A stretch of DNA of 23,661 nt from Clostridia bacterium (GTDB lineage Bacteria; Bacillota_A; Clostridia; Christensenellales; Aristaeellaceae), in contig JAFQEB010000075.1 of assembly GCA_017399225.1 (NCBI GenBank), positions 1 to 23,661 on the forward strand, in the 5' to 3' direction. Shown here piece after piece: positions 21,482 to 23,661 of the stretch. The position numbers were made by a program, and so were the translations under genes. A model generated the notes under the pieces. It was not told the DNA's origin. It made no database searches and saw only the letters and a program-made list of their open reading frames with translations. Numbering within the stretch: position 1 is the stretch's first letter; each line of letters begins with the position of its first letter.

Positions 21482-21546
21482 GAAACCGCGCAGATCCGAG
21501 ACGACCGCTGCGGCGGAATACCAAGGAAGCGCCAGGAGGAAGGCAT

Positions 21547-22452
21547 ATGCGTACCACGCTACTGATCATGGCGGCGGGCCTGGGCTCGCGCTTTGGCGGC
21601 AACAAGCAGATCGCCCGACTGGGCCCCGGCGGAGAGATCCTGCTGGAATACTCCATCCACGACGCTGTGGCGGCGGGCTTTGACAAGGTGGTCTTTGTCA
21701 TCAAACGCAGCATGGCCGATACCTTCCGGGAGATGATCGGGGACAAGATCGCCGGGAAGGTGGAGGTGCACTATGCCTACCAGGAGTTTGATTCTCTGCC
21801 CGGCGGATTCGTGCCCCCGGCGGAGCGCGTCAAGCCCTATGGCACCGTCCATGCTGTCCTGGCGGCGAAGGACGTGATCCGGGAGCCCTTTGCGGTCATC
21901 AATGCCGACGACTATTACGGCAAGGACGCCTTCGTGACCATGGCGGACAGCCTGCGCCGGATGCAGGGGCAGACCAATGTGGCCTCCATGGTGGCGTATT
22001 ACCTGAAGAACACCGTTTCCGAAAATGGCCATGTGACCCGTGGCGTATGCGAGAAGGACGCTGACGGCTACCTGACGAAGGTGACGGAGACGTATAAGAT
22101 CAAGCCCTTCCCGGACGGGACCATCCGCGACGTCAACTTCCGCGAGGAGGGGGATGTGCTGGCGCCGGATACGCTGGTATCCATGAATTTCTGGGGCCTG
22201 ACGCCCTGGTTCTTTGAGGCGGCGGAGCGGGATCTGGCGGCCTTCCTGCAGGATGCGGGCGGCGATCCGCTCAAGAAGGAGTGTGTGCTGCCTACGGAGA
22301 TCGATTCCCTCATGCGCACCGACGGGCTGAAGGTGGAGGTGCTTTCCACGGCCTCTGCATGGTTCGGCGTGACGTATCAGGAGGATCGGGACCTTGTTGC
22401 GGCTCAGCTGGCGCAATTACATGCCGCCGGCCAGTACCCTGAAACCCTGTGA
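21547..22452 (+). CDS. Sugar-phosphate nucleotidyltransferase-like protein
   Basis: The 301-residue protein starts MRTTLLIMAAGLGSRFGGNKQ, the GxGxRxxxxK nucleotide-binding loop of the nucleotidyltransferase superfamily. A metal-binding acidic motif follows in INADDYYGKDAF, with substrate loop PYGTVHAVLAAKDVI before it and the DTLVSMNFWGL strand later. Members make NDP-sugars or activate sugar-like alcohols from NTP and a phosphate; this one is not the standard UTP-glucose-1-phosphate enzyme as judged from wording, so the sugar is uncertain. AGGAGGA lies just before the ATG. It is transcribed from its own promoter and ends at a terminator before galE, which suggests related but separately controlled nucleotide-sugar supply. 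Confidence 0.78.
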   Translation: MRTTLLIMAAGLGSRFGGNKQIARLGPGGEILLEYSIHDAVAAGFDKVVFVIKRSMADTFREMIGDKIAGKVEVHYAYQEFDSLPGGFVPPAERVKPYGTVHAVLAAKDVIREPFAVINADDYYGKDAFVTMADSLRRMQGQTNVASMVAYYLKNTVSENGHVTRGVCEKDADGYLTKVTETYKIKPFPDGTIRDVNFREEGDVLAPDTLVSMNFWGLTPWFFEAAERDLAAFLQDAGGDPLKKECVLPTEIDSLMRTDGLKVEVLSTASAWFGVTYQEDRDLVAAQLAQLHAAGQYPETL

Positions 22453-22475
22453 TGCATTTTGTTGAAATATTCGTT

Positions 22476-22512
22476 AAAGTCCTCCGCAGCACTTGAAGCG
22501 GAGGACTTTTTT
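22476..22512 (+). terminator. Terminator of the nucleotidyltransferase gene
   Basis: AAAGTCCTCCGC (22476-22487) pairs with GCGGAGGACTTT (22498-22509) around a ten-base loop, ending in a run of six T. The loop and right arm overlap the -35 element of the galE promoter. Confidence 0.9.
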
Positions 22513-22521
22513 GCGTATAAT
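22493..22521 (+). promoter_or_regulatory. galE: galE promoter, interleaved with a terminator
   Basis: TTGAAG (22493-22498) and TATAAT (22516-22521) are 17 bases apart. The -35 hexamer lies in the terminator loop and first stem base, and the spacer holds the right arm and T-tract. Transcription would begin near 22528, leaving about 69 bases before galE. Confidence 0.65.
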
Positions 22522-22596
22522 ATATGGTGGCCCGGCTGGGGAAACCTCCGGCTGCGCCGCATACATTCAAAGAAAAGTTAAGGGGGATGCACCAAG

Positions 22597-23613
22597 ATGA
22601 ATATCCTGCTCACCGGCGGCGCCGGATTCATTGCGACCCATACCTGCGTGGAACTGTGCGCCGCAGGTCATGATGTGGTGATCGTGGACAATTATGTGAA
22701 CTCCAACCCCGAGGCGATCCGCCGGGTGGAGGAGCTCGTGGGCCATCCTGTGAAGGCCTATGAGGCGGACGTCTGCGACCCTGAAGCGATGGACAGGATC
22801 TTTGGAGAAAACCGGATCGACGTGGTGGTGCACTTCGCGGGCCTCAAGGCCGTGGGCGAGAGTGTGCAGATCCCCCTGCGCTATTACCGCAATAACCTGG
22901 ATTCCACCCTGACCCTGTGCGAAACGATGGCAAAGCACGGCTGCAAGAAGCTGGTGTTCTCCTCCTCCGCCACGGTCTACGGCGTGCCGGACGAGGTGCC
23001 GCTGAGGGAGGACATGTTCTGCAAGGGCTGCACCAACCCCTATGGCTGGACGAAGTATATGATCGAGAAGATCCTGCAGGGCGTGGTGACGGCGGACCCG
23101 GAGTGGAGCGTGGTGCTGCTGCGCTACTTCAACCCCGTGGGTGCCCATATCAGCGGGAAGATTGGCGAGGATCCCAAGGGTATTCCCAACAACCTCATGC
23201 CCTACATCTCTCAGGTGGCCATCGGCCGCCGCGAGAAGCTGGGCGTGTTCGGCAATGACTATCCCACCCACGACGGCACCGGCGTCCGTGACTACATCCA
23301 TGTGGTGGATCTGGCCCGTGGCCATGTGGCTGCCATCGACTATGTGATGGCCCATCAGGGAACCGAGGTATTCAATCTGGGTACCGGTACCGGTTACAGT
23401 GTGCTGGATATGGTCCACGCCTTCGAGGAGGCCAACGGCGTAGCCGTTCCCTATGAGATCCAGGCCCGTCGTCCCGGCGATCTGGCCACCTGCTATGCCA
23501 ACCCTGTCAAGAGTGCCGAAGAGCTTCACTGGCAGGCCACCCATACGCTGGTGGATATGTGCCGCGACAGCTTCCGCTGGCAGAGCCAGAACCCCATGGG
23601 CTACGGCGAATAA
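22597..23613 (+). CDS. galE: UDP-glucose 4-epimerase
   Basis: The 338-residue enzyme of the short-chain dehydrogenase superfamily interconverts UDP-glucose and UDP-galactose with bound NAD. Visible: the NAD loop GGAGFIATH (7-15), Asp31 binding ribose, HFAGLKAVGESV (79-90), SSSATVYG (122-129) with the catalytic Ser/Thr, and Tyr149/Lys153 in NPYGWTK, plus RYFNPVGAHISG and the C-terminal RPGDLA. The third glycine of the GxxGxxG loop is Ala (IATH instead of the common IGSH), a mild oddness. The length is normal for the family. AAGGGGG lies about 11 bases before the ATG. The 48 bases after it hold no gene I can see. Confidence 0.97.
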   Translation: MNILLTGGAGFIATHTCVELCAAGHDVVIVDNYVNSNPEAIRRVEELVGHPVKAYEADVCDPEAMDRIFGENRIDVVVHFAGLKAVGESVQIPLRYYRNNLDSTLTLCETMAKHGCKKLVFSSSATVYGVPDEVPLREDMFCKGCTNPYGWTKYMIEKILQGVVTADPEWSVVLLRYFNPVGAHISGKIGEDPKGIPNNLMPYISQVAIGRREKLGVFGNDYPTHDGTGVRDYIHVVDLARGHVAAIDYVMAHQGTEVFNLGTGTGYSVLDMVHAFEEANGVAVPYEIQARRPGDLATCYANPVKSAEELHWQATHTLVDMCRDSFRWQSQNPMGYGE

Positions 23614-23661
23614 GCCAATAAATAGCCCCAAAGACAAAGAAAACGCGCCGACCGTAATGGT

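Overview
The window looks like chromosomal DNA of a fairly GC-rich member of the Clostridia (Bacillota), probably a gut or rumen lineage. This is inferred from strong AGGAGG-type ribosome binding sites, clean TTGACA-17-TATAAT-type promoters, T-tailed hairpin terminators, a TnpV-family protein, an Lsa-type ABC-F protein and a CD3324-family protein. No marker allows a genus call. Housekeeping genes (gpmI, xylB, two tRNA-Ser genes, galE) alternate with accessory patches.

Left part, 1-3010: a plus-strand run encodes a CrtC/AttH lipocalin-like protein cut by the window edge, a 33-residue membrane micro-protein and a membrane-anchored alpha/beta hydrolase. It meets a minus-strand pair, TnpV plus a small unknown protein, which looks like a remnant or cargo of a mobile element. 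Two strong hairpins, one a textbook plus-strand terminator with no obvious parent gene, lie behind that pair.

Accessory operon, 3015-6962: one near-consensus promoter, a roughly 200-base structured leader, then four plus-strand genes and one terminator. The genes encode an Lsa-like ABC-F ribosome-protection protein, a P-loop kinase-like protein, a CD3324-type HTH protein fused in frame to a ParB-like domain, and a second P-loop kinase-like protein. This is the most likely place for an undescribed system: a drug-inducible resistance or translation-stress module is my inference.

Minus-strand block, 6963-11274: a decayed C-terminal copy of an esterase lies beside the intact esterase. Upstream of these are a TPR/DUF6273-like lipoprotein, a Wzx-type flippase and a third P-loop kinase-like protein, closely packed and probably co-transcribed.

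Central metabolism, 11294-15490: gpmI and xylB each have a good promoter. Between them lie an unrecognised 245-residue protein, a terminator and a 7-bp tandem repeat rich in GAATTC.

Centre right, 15536-20088: an unknown 209-residue protein is divergent from two tRNA-Ser genes (UGA and GCU). Next comes a minus-strand cell-envelope cluster: a VanY-type carboxypeptidase with a peptidoglycan-binding domain, a pyruvyl-transferase-like protein, and a secreted protein with an acidic-tryptophan (WADED) repeat.

Right end, 20233-23613: plus-strand M20 amidohydrolase, a sugar-nucleotidyltransferase-like protein and galE. The galE promoter is interleaved with the preceding terminator. The nucleotidyltransferase, galE, pyruvyl transferase and flippase together fit nucleotide-sugar supply and surface-polysaccharide assembly, although they are not one operon.
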